The position numbers were made by a program, and so were the translations under genes. A stretch of DNA of 5,055 nt from Thermomicrobiaceae bacterium. GTDB taxonomy: Bacteria > Chloroflexota > Chloroflexia > Thermomicrobiales > Thermomicrobiaceae. The notes beneath the pieces were generated by a model. The model ran no database searches. It was given only the letters and a program-made list of their open reading frames with translations, and was not told the origin of the DNA. The DNA is taken from the NCBI GenBank assembly GCA_007123655.1, contig SKKR01000308.1:1-5055 (forward strand). Reading direction: 5' to 3'. Positions 1 through 5,055 of this stretch are shown piece after piece (the first letter of the stretch is position 1; the number at the start of each line of letters is the position of its first letter).

Positions 1-1179
1 AAGATTGACCTTCCGCAGGCGAACCCGGACCGGGTGAAACAGCAGTTGACCGAAGCCGGCGTGATTCCCGAAGAGTACGGCGGTGAGGTCCCCCTGGTTG
101 AGATATCCGCCAAAGAAGGGTATGGCATTGAAGACCTCCTTGAGATGATCAACCTGGTGGCGGACATCCAGGAGTTGAAAGCGAATCCGGAGCTTCCCGC
201 GGTCGGCGTCATAGTCGAAGCGGAAGTCGACCGTAATCGGGGACCGGTTGCCACGGTGCTCGTGCAGTCGGGCACACTACAGCAGCGCGATACGGTGGTG
301 GTCGGGGCAACCTGGGGCCGGATCCGGGCGATGCACGACGACCGGGGACGCCGGGTGCGTCGGGCGGAGCCTGGTATGCCAGTTGAGATCCTCGGGCTGA
401 TTCAGGCGCCGCAAGCGGGTGACTACTTGCAGGCCGTGCAAGAAGAGCGTACCGCGCGAGATCTTGCCGAGGAGCGTCAGCGCCAGCGGCGGGCGGAGGC
501 GTTTGCCGAAACCCGAGTCGTCAAACTCGACGAAAGTTACGGTGCTGATGAAGATGCGTCCCAGGAGTTGCGCCTGGTCATCAAGGCGGACGTACGCGGT
601 TCACTGGAAGCGATCCAGGGTTCCCTCCAGAAACTGAACGACGAATCTGACTCAGTCGGGATTCGCGTTGTTCACGCTGATACCGGAGCGATCACCGAAT
701 CAGACGTCATGCTTTCGCAAGCCTCTGGCGCCGTGATTATCGGATTCAGCGTGAGACCCGACGCCGCGGCGAAACGGTCGGCGGATTCGGCAGGCGTCGA
801 TGTCCGCTACTACAACATCATCTACAACCTTGTCGACGACATTCGTGCCGCGATGTCCGGATTGCTGGAACCTGAATCGAAAGAGGTGACCGACGGCTAT
901 GCCGAGGTTCGTCAGATCTTCCGATTGCCCAACCGGGAGGTTGTCGCGGGTCTGTATATGCTGGACGGTAAAGGGACACGGAACTCACGCGTGCGCGTGC
1001 TTCGCAGCGGTACGGTGGTGCATGATGGCACCGTGTCTTCGTTGAAGCGATTCAAAGACGATGTGCGCGAAGTCCAGGCAGGGTACGAGTGCGGGCTTGG
1101 CATCACGAACTTCAATGAGATTGAGGAAAGCGACCAGATCGAGTTCTATCACGTGGAACAGGTCGAACGATCGCTGTAA
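1..1179 (+). CDS. infB: Translation initiation factor IF-2, 3' part (5' end outside window)
   Basis: IF2 is the cytoplasmic GTPase that places formylmethionyl-tRNA on the 30S subunit and promotes 50S joining. The frame is open from base 1, giving 392 residues, so the N-terminal region and most of the G domain are missing. Numbering from base 1: KID at 1-3 is the end of the G4 motif (N/T-KID); SAKEG at 36-40 is G5; a domain II beta-barrel spans about 68-145; a charged helical linker covers about 147-172; the IF2-specific domain III holds KADVRGSLEA (195-204) and HADTGAITESDV (225-236); the C-terminal tRNA-binding barrel runs from about 299 to 390 with SLKRFKDDVREV (347-358) and GYECG (361-365). 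One oddity is AGLY at 316-319, where the family commonly has AGC. The stop is TAA. The GTG at base 34 is internal and not the real start. rbfA follows after 88 nt. The identification is essentially certain. Confidence 0.98.
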   Translation, partial: KIDLPQANPDRVKQQLTEAGVIPEEYGGEVPLVEISAKEGYGIEDLLEMINLVADIQELKANPELPAVGVIVEAEVDRNRGPVATVLVQSGTLQQRDTVVVGATWGRIRAMHDDRGRRVRRAEPGMPVEILGLIQAPQAGDYLQAVQEERTARDLAEERQRQRRAEAFAETRVVKLDESYGADEDASQELRLVIKADVRGSLEAIQGSLQKLNDESDSVGIRVVHADTGAITESDVMLSQASGAVIIGFSVRPDAAAKRSADSAGVDVRYYNIIYNLVDDIRAAMSGLLEPESKEVTDGYAEVRQIFRLPNREVVAGLYMLDGKGTRNSRVRVLRSGTVVHDGTVSSLKRFKDDVREVQAGYECGLGITNFNEIEESDQIEFYHVEQVERSL

Positions 1180-1188
1180 AATCCTGCA

Positions 1189-1237
1189 GATTCGGGCGTT
1201 GCCCACGTTCACGTGGTTGAGAGCGAACGCCCGGATC
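1189..1237 (+). repeat. Imperfect inverted repeat / predicted RNA hairpin between infB and rbfA
   Basis: The arms GATTCGGGCGTT (1189-1200) and AACGCCCGGATC (1226-1237) pair over 12 bp, with one G-U wobble in RNA. The stem continues with GC 1201-1202 against GC 1223-1224, leaving G1225 bulged. A second stem, CCACG 1203-1207 against CGTGG 1212-1216, closes a four-base loop and leaves six unpaired bases (1217-1222) on the 3' side. That makes about 19 pairs in 49 nt. The element starts 9 nt after the infB stop and ends 18 nt before the rbfA Shine-Dalgarno. No T-run follows, so it is not a standard intrinsic terminator. It could be a processing or stability element, a leader structure acting on rbfA, or a dispersed REP-like palindrome. 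The pairing is read directly from the sequence; any role is inference. Confidence 0.6.
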
Positions 1238-1255
1238 CAGGATGGCGCTGAAATC

Positions 1256-1260
1256 GGGAG
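1256..1260 (+). promoter_or_regulatory. Shine-Dalgarno for rbfA
   Basis: GGGAG lies 7 nt upstream of the ATG at 1268. It fixes the rbfA start there, against in-frame upstream candidates such as TTG at 1217 and ATG at 1061 (the latter inside infB). The site lies outside the predicted 1189-1237 hairpin, so that structure would not directly mask it. Confidence 0.75.
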
Positions 1261-1267
1261 AACGACA

Positions 1268-1669
1268 ATGTCCGGACGCAGACGCCAGCAGGTCGCGGAT
1301 CTGATTCGTGATGAAGTGAGTGAAATCCTCGCGTACGAAATGAAAGACCCTCGACTCGGGATGGTGAGTATCACCCGTGTCGAGATGAGTCCTGATCTCC
1401 GCTACGCAACGATTTTCGCGTCAGTCTTCGCCGATGAGGCCGAACAGCAAGAGACGATGCAGGCCCTCAGCGGTGCCTCCGGTTACGTTCGCCGACTGCT
1501 CGCGCCGCGCCTTCGCATCCGGCACATTCCGAGTCTCCAGTTCCGCCTGGATCACTCGATGGCGCACGCGGACGAGATTACCCGGACATTGAACACCCTC
1601 AAGCAGGAATCCGGCGAAAGTGAGCGCCCGCTGGAGCAGCCCGACGACGCCGAGCGGAACGACCACTGA
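1268..1669 (+). CDS. rbfA: Ribosome-binding factor A
   Basis: RbfA binds free 30S subunits and assists late 16S rRNA 5'-end processing and cold-shock ribosome assembly. The product has 133 residues, within the usual range of about 110-140. The N-terminus (MSGRRRQQVADLIRDEVSEIL) is the typical basic first helix. KDPRL at 26-30 and the strand region ITRVEMSPDLRYATIFASVF (35-54) are characteristic. ASG at 70-72 fits the A-x-G interhelical kink that replaces GXXG in this type II KH fold. LRIRHIPSLQFRLDHS at 82-97 is the conserved final strand region. The last 20 or so residues are hydrophilic, charged and probably disordered. The start at the ATG is supported by GGGAG 7 nt upstream and by conservation beginning at once. 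No DUF503 (YlxP) gene lies between infB and rbfA, as it does in many Firmicutes. Co-transcription with infB is likely. Confidence 0.96.
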   Translation: MSGRRRQQVADLIRDEVSEILAYEMKDPRLGMVSITRVEMSPDLRYATIFASVFADEAEQQETMQALSGASGYVRRLLAPRLRIRHIPSLQFRLDHSMAHADEITRTLNTLKQESGESERPLEQPDDAERNDH

Positions 1670-1685
1670 TTGCTGGACACGACCC

Positions 1686-1690
1686 AGGAG
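1686..1690 (+). promoter_or_regulatory. Shine-Dalgarno for the DHH phosphoesterase gene
   Basis: AGGAG lies 5 nt before the ATG at 1696, within the 26-nt gap after rbfA. It is the closest match to a consensus Shine-Dalgarno in the window and supports this start. Confidence 0.75.
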
Positions 1691-1695
1691 CGGGC

Positions 1696-2706
1696 ATGAA
1701 CTATCCGACTGAGAGCCGGGCAATTCAACGCGCAATCAACGCCTCTCGCAACACACTTGTCGTCTCCCACGCAAATCCGGACGCAGACGCCGTCGCCGCG
1801 CTGCTTGCGTTCCGAGGCGTGTTTATCGGACCGACACGAGAGATAACGCTGGCGCTAGGAGAGGGCACGATCCCGGAAACACTTGTGTTCCTGAAAGATC
1901 TCGACACGATCGAGCCGTTCAACGCAGTCGACCCCGATGATTACGACCTGCTTGTTCTACTCGATTGTGCTGATGAGGACCGCGTTGGCGAGCATGCGGG
2001 CTTGGTTATCCGCTCCCTGGCGGGACGGGTTCCCGTCATCAACATCGATCACCACGTAACGAACTCGCGCTTCGGCTCCATCAACCTGATTGATGCTGAC
2101 GCCGCGGCGACATGCGAGATTCTGGCGCTGCTCTTTGAGGATCTGGGCGTCGAGATCGACGCGTCGCTTGCCACCACACTGCTCACCGGGATACAGGGAG
2201 ACACTCTTGGACTGCGGACTCCGAGCACAACCGGGCAGACACTGGATGTAAGTGCCGACCTGCTTCGCGCCGGGGCGGATCTCGATCGCGTTGTCGACTA
2301 CCTGTTTCGGATTCGCCCGTATTCGACGCTCAAACTCTGGGCGCACGCGCTTGGAGCGACCTCGTTCACCGGTGAGTTGATCTGGACCGAGATTACCTCA
2401 CAGATGCTGGAAGACTCTGGCGCAGACGAGTCGGAAGCGGAAGGAATTGTCAACTTTCTCGCCGGAACCAGAGGCGCCCGAGCCGCGGCATTGCTCTATC
2501 GGAAGGACGACGGCTGGCGCGTGAGTATGCGATCGTTGTCCGACGAGGTCGATGTTTCTCAGCTAACAAGCCTTTTCGGAGGAGGCGGTCACAGTCGGGC
2601 CGCGGGATGCTCGCTCACCGGTGGACTCGAGCTGCGGAACGAGTTCCTGGAGACGGTTGCGTCGCGCATCGCCAGAGACTCCGCCCCTGTGTCCGTCAGC
2701 GGCTGA
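1696..2706 (+). CDS. nrnA: DHH/DHHA1 phosphoesterase, NrnA-like nanoRNase / pAp phosphatase
   Basis: NrnA-type enzymes are cytoplasmic, metal-dependent phosphoesterases that degrade 2-5 nt RNA fragments and, in many members, dephosphorylate 3'-phosphoadenosine 5'-phosphate. The 336 residues match the family (about 310-340). DHH domain motifs are in order: HANPDADA at 25-32 (metal ligands H25, D29, D31), LLVLLDCAD at 85-93 (D90), NIDHHVTN at 116-123 (the DHH signature D118-H119-H120) and GIQGDT at 165-170 (D169). The C-terminal DHHA1 substrate-binding domain ends in FGGGGHSRAAGC (294-305). All expected catalytic residues are present, so the enzyme should be active. Placement between rbfA and truB is common for this family. 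The stop overlaps the truB start by one base. Whether nanoRNA, pAp or cyclic-dinucleotide products such as pApA are the main substrate cannot be read from sequence. Confidence 0.93.
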   Translation: MNYPTESRAIQRAINASRNTLVVSHANPDADAVAALLAFRGVFIGPTREITLALGEGTIPETLVFLKDLDTIEPFNAVDPDDYDLLVLLDCADEDRVGEHAGLVIRSLAGRVPVINIDHHVTNSRFGSINLIDADAAATCEILALLFEDLGVEIDASLATTLLTGIQGDTLGLRTPSTTGQTLDVSADLLRAGADLDRVVDYLFRIRPYSTLKLWAHALGATSFTGELIWTEITSQMLEDSGADESEAEGIVNFLAGTRGARAAALLYRKDDGWRVSMRSLSDEVDVSQLTSLFGGGGHSRAAGCSLTGGLELRNEFLETVASRIARDSAPVSVSG

Positions 2707-3611
2707 TGAATCTGCACGGGTTTCTGCCGATCGACAAACCTTCTGGTTGGACGTCGCACGACGTCGTTGCCCGGTTGCGCCGGATAATCGGAACGAAGCG
2801 CATCGGCCACGCCGGCACGCTCGATCCCGCGGCGACGGGAGTGCTCGTCACCGGAATAGGCCGGGCGACCAGGTTTCTCGACTTCGTCCAGGAGGGCCAC
2901 AAGGAGTACGTAGCCCACGTGGTTCTCGACACGGAAACCGACACCGCCGACGTCGACGGCCGGATTCAGCGATCAGAGACCAGGCACCCCGCGCCGTCAC
3001 ATGAGCAGGTGACCGAGGCGTTGACCAGGTTCGTCGGTGACATTGATCAGATCCCGCCGAAGTACTCCGCGATCAAGCAGGGCGGCGAGCCGATCTATCG
3101 GAAGGCGCGAAGAGGAGAACAGGTCGAGGTCTCATCGCGTCGGGTGTGTGTCCACGACCTCACGCTCCTCTCGTACCGCCACCCGGACCTCGTATTTTCG
3201 GTCAGCTGCTCAGCTGGCCTGTATGTTCGATCACTCGCTCGCGACCTGGGCGTGGCACTCGGCACCAGCGCCTACTTGCATCATCTGCTTCGAACCAGCG
3301 TGGGACCGTTCGTGCTCGACCAGTGCTGGTCACTGGAACGATTCTCTGATGCTTTTGATTCGGACTCCTGGCCATTGCTTGCGACGTCGGTGGATACCGC
3401 GCTGCTCGAGATGACGGCGTTTGCGATGTCCGGGACCGACTCGACCCCGTGGTATCATGGGCGGCCGGTCCCACTCGCTTCGAATGCGCAAACGAGCGAT
3501 GAGACCGTACGGGCGTATGACAGCGACGGTCGTTTTGCCGGGATCGGAACCGCCGCCCGGCACGGCAATCAGGCGTCGGTCAATCCGCGCACGGTGATTA
3601 CGCTGCGATGA
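2706..3611 (+). CDS. truB: tRNA pseudouridine(55) synthase
   Basis: TruB isomerises U55 in the T-loop of tRNAs to pseudouridine and also acts as a tRNA-folding chaperone. The product has 301 residues, normal for bacterial TruB. The start begins with the conserved GFLPIDKPSGWTSHDVV (5-21). GHAGTLDPAATGVL (34-47) carries the catalytic aspartate D40. KEY at 66-68 supplies the active-site tyrosine Y68 (equivalent to E. coli Y76). PPKYSAIKQGGEPIYRKARRG (117-137) is a TruB-specific insert. CSAGLYVRSLARDLG (168-182) holds Y173 and R175 (E. coli Y179/R181), with Leu172 where Thr is usual (GTYIR). The C-terminal part, about 245-301, with VNPRTVI near the end, is the PUA-like tRNA-binding domain. The ATG shares its A with the TGA of the upstream gene and has no clear Shine-Dalgarno, so translational coupling is likely. 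An in-frame ATG at 2607 lies inside the upstream gene and precedes the conserved N-terminus by 33 unrelated residues, so I rejected it. Confidence 0.97.
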   Translation: MNLHGFLPIDKPSGWTSHDVVARLRRIIGTKRIGHAGTLDPAATGVLVTGIGRATRFLDFVQEGHKEYVAHVVLDTETDTADVDGRIQRSETRHPAPSHEQVTEALTRFVGDIDQIPPKYSAIKQGGEPIYRKARRGEQVEVSSRRVCVHDLTLLSYRHPDLVFSVSCSAGLYVRSLARDLGVALGTSAYLHHLLRTSVGPFVLDQCWSLERFSDAFDSDSWPLLATSVDTALLEMTAFAMSGTDSTPWYHGRPVPLASNAQTSDETVRAYDSDGRFAGIGTAARHGNQASVNPRTVITLR

Positions 3612-3627
3612 TTCTGGAGCACTGACG

Positions 3628-4593
3628 ATGTCCCAGCCGATCGTTCACGATCTGCAGAGTCTTTCGGACACACGCCACGTGTTGACGATTGGAAGTTTCG
3701 ACGGTGTGCATCGGGGACATCAGTACCTTTTGAGTCGAGTCGTTAATGAGGCAAGGGGACGGGGCATTGCCAGCCTGGTCGTTACCTTTGACCCGCTACC
3801 TGCAGAAGTGCTCCGACCTGACAAGGCGCCCACGCGAATCAGCACCACCGAAGAGCGTACGCGCGAGATTCTGAACAGCGGAATAGACCGCGTCGCGCTG
3901 CTGACGTTCGACCAGGCATTGGCCAGCCGAACCGCGGACGACTTCCTGGACGACATCCGGTTGCACGCGCGTCCTGAGGTCATCGTCGTCGGCAATGACT
4001 TCGCGTTCGGACACAAGCGTCAGGGGACGCCCGAGTTTCTTCAGCAACGCGCGCACTCGGACGGATTTGAGTTACAGGTAATCGAGCGGCACAATCCCAC
4101 GAGTGTCGAGTGGTCCAGTTCGTTTGTCAGACGCCAGTTGATCGACGACGGAAACGTCACCCGGGCCGCCGAAGCCCTCGGTCGTTACCCCGGCCTCAGT
4201 GGACGCGTTCGGGACGGCGACCATCGCGGCCGGGAACTCGGCTATCCGACTGCAAATCTCGCGGTTCCGGACCGCCTGACTGTCCCGGCAGACGGAATCT
4301 ATGCGGCCATGGTTGCTGTGCATGATTCGGAGCCAGGAACGTCAAGACCTGCCCTGGTCTACGTCGGAACACGACCAACCTTTGGCGGGACTGAACGCAT
4401 CGTTGAGGTGTTCCTGCTCAACTTTCGCGGTGACCTGTATGACCGCACGATCTCACTTCATTTCGTGGATCGGATCCGCGGCGACAGGCGATTCGACACC
4501 GTGGAAGAACTGGTCGAGCAGATGAAGCGGGACGAAGCGGCCGGACGTGAAATCTTCGCGAATCTCGGGATTATCATCGCAGCCGCGGAATAA
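3628..4593 (+). CDS. ribF: Bifunctional riboflavin kinase / FAD synthetase (FMN adenylyltransferase)
   Basis: RibF phosphorylates riboflavin to FMN and then adenylates FMN to FAD, using ATP for both steps. The 321 residues match two-domain bacterial RibF (about 300-340). The N-terminal nucleotidyltransferase domain has IGSFDGVHRGHQYLL (21-35) with the HxGH-type histidines H28 and H31, VTFDPLP (52-58), VGNDFAFGHKRQGTPEFL (121-138) and SSSFVRRQL (163-171). The C-terminal flavokinase domain has DHRGRELGYPTANL (198-211) with the PTAN ATP/metal motif (T208, N210), GIYAAM (223-228), and RPTFGGTERIVEVFLLNF (249-266) with the likely catalytic base E260. RGDLYDRTISLHFVDRIR and the final helix complete the fold. 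Leu57 replaces the His usual in TFDPHP. GGAG at 3616-3619, 8 nt before the ATG, supports the start. It sits 16 nt after truB, a common pairing. No FMN riboswitch fits in the short gap, so expression probably follows the operon. Confidence 0.96.
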   Translation: MSQPIVHDLQSLSDTRHVLTIGSFDGVHRGHQYLLSRVVNEARGRGIASLVVTFDPLPAEVLRPDKAPTRISTTEERTREILNSGIDRVALLTFDQALASRTADDFLDDIRLHARPEVIVVGNDFAFGHKRQGTPEFLQQRAHSDGFELQVIERHNPTSVEWSSSFVRRQLIDDGNVTRAAEALGRYPGLSGRVRDGDHRGRELGYPTANLAVPDRLTVPADGIYAAMVAVHDSEPGTSRPALVYVGTRPTFGGTERIVEVFLLNFRGDLYDRTISLHFVDRIRGDRRFDTVEELVEQMKRDEAAGREIFANLGIIIAAAE

Positions 4594-4616
4594 CAACGAA
4601 ACGGAGCCACAGCAGG

Positions 4617-5055
4617 ATGGTACTCACCGGCGAGGAAAAGAGCGCGGCGATCGATCAGTTGCTGAACAAAGGTGTGGCCGAGGCAATCGTTCGTGACGAT
4701 CTCGAAAAGAAACTTCGCAGCGATCGTCAGTTACGCGTCAAGCTCGGCGTCGATCCGACCCGCCCGGACATCCACCTGGGACATTATGTCGTGTTTCGGA
4801 AGCTGCGTGAGTTCCAGCGACTGGGCCACATCGTGGTCATTATCATCGGCGACTGGACAGCTCGCATCGGTGACCCGTCCGGCAGATCGGTCCAGCGACA
4901 GATGATGACCGAGGACGAGGTCCGCTACAACGCACAGACCTATCTCGATCAGCTGTCCAAGGTCGTCGATGTCGAACGAGCCGAGGTCGTGTGGCAAAGC
5001 GAATGGTTCAAGTCGTTCACGTTGACTGATGTCATTGAGCTCACCGCCAAGTACA
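4617..5055 (+). CDS. tyrS: Tyrosyl-tRNA synthetase, 5' part (3' end outside window)
   Basis: This class I synthetase activates tyrosine with ATP and charges tRNA-Tyr. The frame is open from the ATG to the right edge, giving 146 complete codons of an expected 400 or so. The start MVLTGEEKSAAIDQLLNKGV leads into VKLGVDPTRPDIHLGH (41-56), where HLGH at 53-56 is the HIGH ATP-binding motif. GDWTARIGDPSGRS (78-91) and the SEWF segment (128-131) follow. This arrangement resembles the TyrZ-like branch (LGxDPTxPDIHLGH ... IGDxTxxIGDPSGRS) rather than the E. coli or B. stearothermophilus TyrS type. The KMSKS loop and the C-terminal S4-like domain would lie beyond the window. A weak GGAG at 4603-4606 sits 10 nt before the ATG. 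The 23-nt gap after ribF is too short for a T-box leader, so the gene probably reads through from the operon here. Family assignment is strong; subtype is from remembered motifs. Confidence 0.95.
   Translation, partial: MVLTGEEKSAAIDQLLNKGVAEAIVRDDLEKKLRSDRQLRVKLGVDPTRPDIHLGHYVVFRKLREFQRLGHIVVIIIGDWTARIGDPSGRSVQRQMMTEDEVRYNAQTYLDQLSKVVDVERAEVVWQSEWFKSFTLTDVIELTAKY

Noticed and set aside
1150..1215. CACGTG hexamers at 1150 and 1210 (60 nt apart), with further copies at 2916 and 3676
   Set aside because: Three of the four lie inside coding sequence, the flanks are not shared beyond a few bases, and the count is only mildly above chance. The copy at 1210 is explained by the inner stem of the hairpin.
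1180..1267. Intrinsic terminator or new promoter in the infB-rbfA gap
   Set aside because: The hairpin has no following T-run, and I see no convincing -35/-10 pair. rbfA is most simply read from the upstream transcript.
1242..1304. Short frame starting at ATG 1242 overlapping the rbfA start
   Set aside because: It is 20 codons, lacks a good ribosome-binding site and overlaps rbfA out of frame. There is no support for it as a gene.
985..1374. 129-codon open frame on the minus strand across the infB-rbfA junction
   Set aside because: It runs antisense to two confidently identified genes, has no recognisable motif, and is the kind of shadow frame expected in G+C-rich coding sequence.
1768..1791. 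HANPDADA instead of the PDGDA form of the first DHH motif in NrnA
   Set aside because: All metal-binding residues are retained, and Ala in place of Gly at this spot occurs, as I recall, in known family members such as the mycobacterial one. It is normal variation.
1957..2346. 129-codon minus-strand open frame within nrnA
   Set aside because: It lies wholly antisense to conserved DHH-domain sequence and shows no family signature of its own.
2607..2705. Possible 33-residue N-terminal extension of truB
   Set aside because: It overlaps the conserved DHHA1 end of nrnA, and TruB conservation starts right at the ATG at 2706.

Overview
This window is one dense stretch of a bacterial housekeeping operon for translation, RNA maturation and flavin cofactors. 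All genes lie on the + strand. The order is infB (3' part) - rbfA - nrnA-type DHH phosphoesterase - truB - ribF - tyrS (5' part). Both edges cut through genes. The left edge falls inside the GTPase G4 motif of IF2, and the right edge falls about a third of the way into tyrosyl-tRNA synthetase. Base composition looks moderately G+C-rich and even throughout. I see no sign of foreign insertion, mobile elements, phage genes or CRISPR.

Organism: the order infB-rbfA-DHH phosphoesterase-truB-ribF is widespread in bacteria. A TyrZ-like tyrS directly after ribF, together with the composition and protein flavour, suggests to me a Chloroflexota relative (Thermomicrobia or SAR202-like), possibly from a metagenome. 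This is an inference from gene order and remembered family resemblance, not a demonstrated placement.

Layout: 1-1179 infB C-terminal part; 1180-1267 is the longest gap (88 nt) and holds a strong imperfect inverted repeat; 1268-1669 rbfA; 26-nt gap with an AGGAG Shine-Dalgarno; 1696-2706 nrnA; 2706-3611 truB, overlapping nrnA by one base (TGATG); 16-nt gap; 3628-4593 ribF; 23-nt gap; 4617 to the right edge tyrS. The short gaps and the overlap argue for one transcript. I found no convincing promoter or intrinsic terminator inside the window.

How the genes fit together: IF2 brings initiator tRNA to the 30S subunit and promotes subunit joining. RbfA helps mature the 30S/16S rRNA 5' region. NrnA clears short RNA fragments left by RNA decay and can remove pAp. 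TruB makes pseudouridine 55 in tRNA. RibF makes FMN and FAD. TyrS charges tRNA-Tyr. The window is ordinary core genome, and I did not find a new biological system. The points worth a second look are the infB-rbfA intercistronic hairpin and a few substitutions at positions that are usually conserved in IF2, RibF and TruB.
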